Shown one piece after another: positions 63,620 through 64,000 of a DNA stretch of 64,000 nucleotides. Position 1 is the stretch's first letter, and every line of letters starts with the position of its first letter. The DNA is from Streptomyces sp. NBC_01429 (GTDB lineage: Bacteria; Actinomycetota; Actinomycetes; Streptomycetales; Streptomycetaceae): the NCBI RefSeq assembly GCF_036231945.1, contig NZ_CP109599.1, forward strand, positions 1,426,001-1,490,000. The letters are read 5' to 3'. The notes under the pieces are model-generated. The model was given only the letters and a program-made list of their open reading frames with translations. It was not told the origin of the DNA and made no database searches. Both the position numbers and the translations under genes were made by a program.

Positions 63620-64000
63620 ATGCGCTTCAATCACTACGGTGGCGAGGCCGCGCTCCTCGCCGCCGATCTGTCGAACGCGCCCGGGCCGTTCACCCCGGAG
63701 GGGCTGGAGCCGCTGCTGATCGCGCGCGGTATCGTCCGCCACTCGCTGTCCGCCGCCGAGGCCGCCGCCGTCGAGGTCTGGAGCCGGCGGCTGGCCCCCT
63801 GCTTCGGCCCGCAGGAGCTGGAGGAGCGCCGCGACCGGGTCAACGGCCTGCTGGCCGACGCCGCCAGCAGGCCGTACATCACGACGCACGACGGCCACGG
63901 CCCGCATCTGCACTACGCGGACCCCGCGCTGGGGGCGGTCGCGCACATCCGCGCCGCCTCGGCGGCCGGGCTCGCGTACGTCGTCTGCTTCGCCAGCCAC
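63620..64000 (+). CDS. CGNR zinc-finger/ABATE-domain protein, partial
   Basis: The frame starts at ATG 63620 and runs open to the window end (127 codons), so the C-terminus is missing. The N-terminal domain (MRFNHYGGEAALLAADLSN, then LEPLLIARGIVRHSLSAAE) resembles the stress-response ABATE domain that precedes a CGNR zinc finger in actinobacterial proteins. The CGNR finger itself would lie beyond 64000 and is not seen. It is probably a regulator. The SD is weak. Confidence 0.65.
   Translation, partial: MRFNHYGGEAALLAADLSNAPGPFTPEGLEPLLIARGIVRHSLSAAEAAAVEVWSRRLAPCFGPQELEERRDRVNGLLADAASRPYITTHDGHGPHLHYADPALGAVAHIRAASAAGLAYVVCFASH

Noticed and set aside
1..64000. tRNA/rRNA genes, CRISPR arrays, insertion sequences, attachment sites
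   Set aside because: I scanned the gaps between genes and saw no cloverleaf-like tRNA, regularly spaced repeats, transposase or integrase. A covariance-model scan could still find a small RNA.

Overview
The window looks like a Streptomyces chromosome segment. G+C is high (roughly 70% or more, biased to third codon positions), GTG and TTG starts are common, Shine-Dalgarno (SD) sites are strong, and the gene content is typically streptomycete: a conservon with P450s, a DmdR/IdeR-type iron box, a CelR/CebR-type operator, and DUF2637, DUF742 and PP2C-domain proteins. I see no tRNA, rRNA, CRISPR array, integrase or transposase.

Layout. (1) 1-13.7 kb, minus strand: part of a BREX type 2 (phage growth limitation, Pgl) locus in the order pglW, a very large DUF4011/SF1-helicase/Vsr-like protein, pglX. 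pglY and pglZ are not in the window. The helicase gene carries an apparent frameshift near its 3' end. (2) 13.7-17.6 kb: HEAT-repeat protein, XRE-cupin regulator, secreted chitosanase. (3) 17.6-24.2 kb: a urate-forming and urate-degrading operon (OHCU decarboxylase/HIU hydrolase fusion, uricase, 8-oxoguanine deaminase), a divergent FAD monooxygenase with palindromic operators, a coupled two-gene regulator unit, and a zinc-ribbon protein with a nuclease-like fold. (4) 24.2-31 kb: two coupled acyl-CoA synthetases with a divergent GAF-LuxR regulator, a TetR remnant, and a VWA/membrane protein pair. (5) 31-39.7 kb: a LacI/CelR-like repressor with two operator copies, then the xanthine dehydrogenase operon (FAD, 2Fe-2S and Mo subunits plus XdhC) with a divergent PucR regulator. 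(6) 39.7-42.4 kb: a TPR-like protein, a broken ABC exporter, and a 600-base intergenic region. (7) 42.4-48.5 kb: a conservon (cvnA-D) continuing into two P450 genes and an enoyl-CoA hydratase gene. (8) 48.5-64 kb: mostly dispersed single genes: GntR, FhuF with iron box, DUF2637, anti-sigma-like ATPase, pyruvate dehydrogenase (quinone), PP2C-like, LuxR, DUF456, PPOX/F420 enzyme, RsgA with a small upstream frame, F420 reductase-like, DUF805, GH13 alpha-glucosidase, DUF1232, a cysteine-rich small protein, and a CGNR protein cut by the window end.

How the parts fit. Xanthine dehydrogenase and 8-oxoguanine deaminase both yield urate, which uricase, HIU hydrolase and OHCU decarboxylase convert to allantoin. 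These units lie about 12 kb apart under different local regulators. The conservon is a membrane-associated, G-protein-like signalling module co-transcribed with a P450 pair. The first P450 lacks the ExxR motif, as in the CYP157 family, and cvnC carries a rare TTA codon, which suggests bldA dependence.

Most noteworthy are the pgl locus with an embedded helicase-nuclease protein, the TTA-bearing small frame coupled to cvnA, the orphan CelR-type operator followed by a strong terminator hairpin, and a well-initiated 23-codon frame ahead of rsgA.
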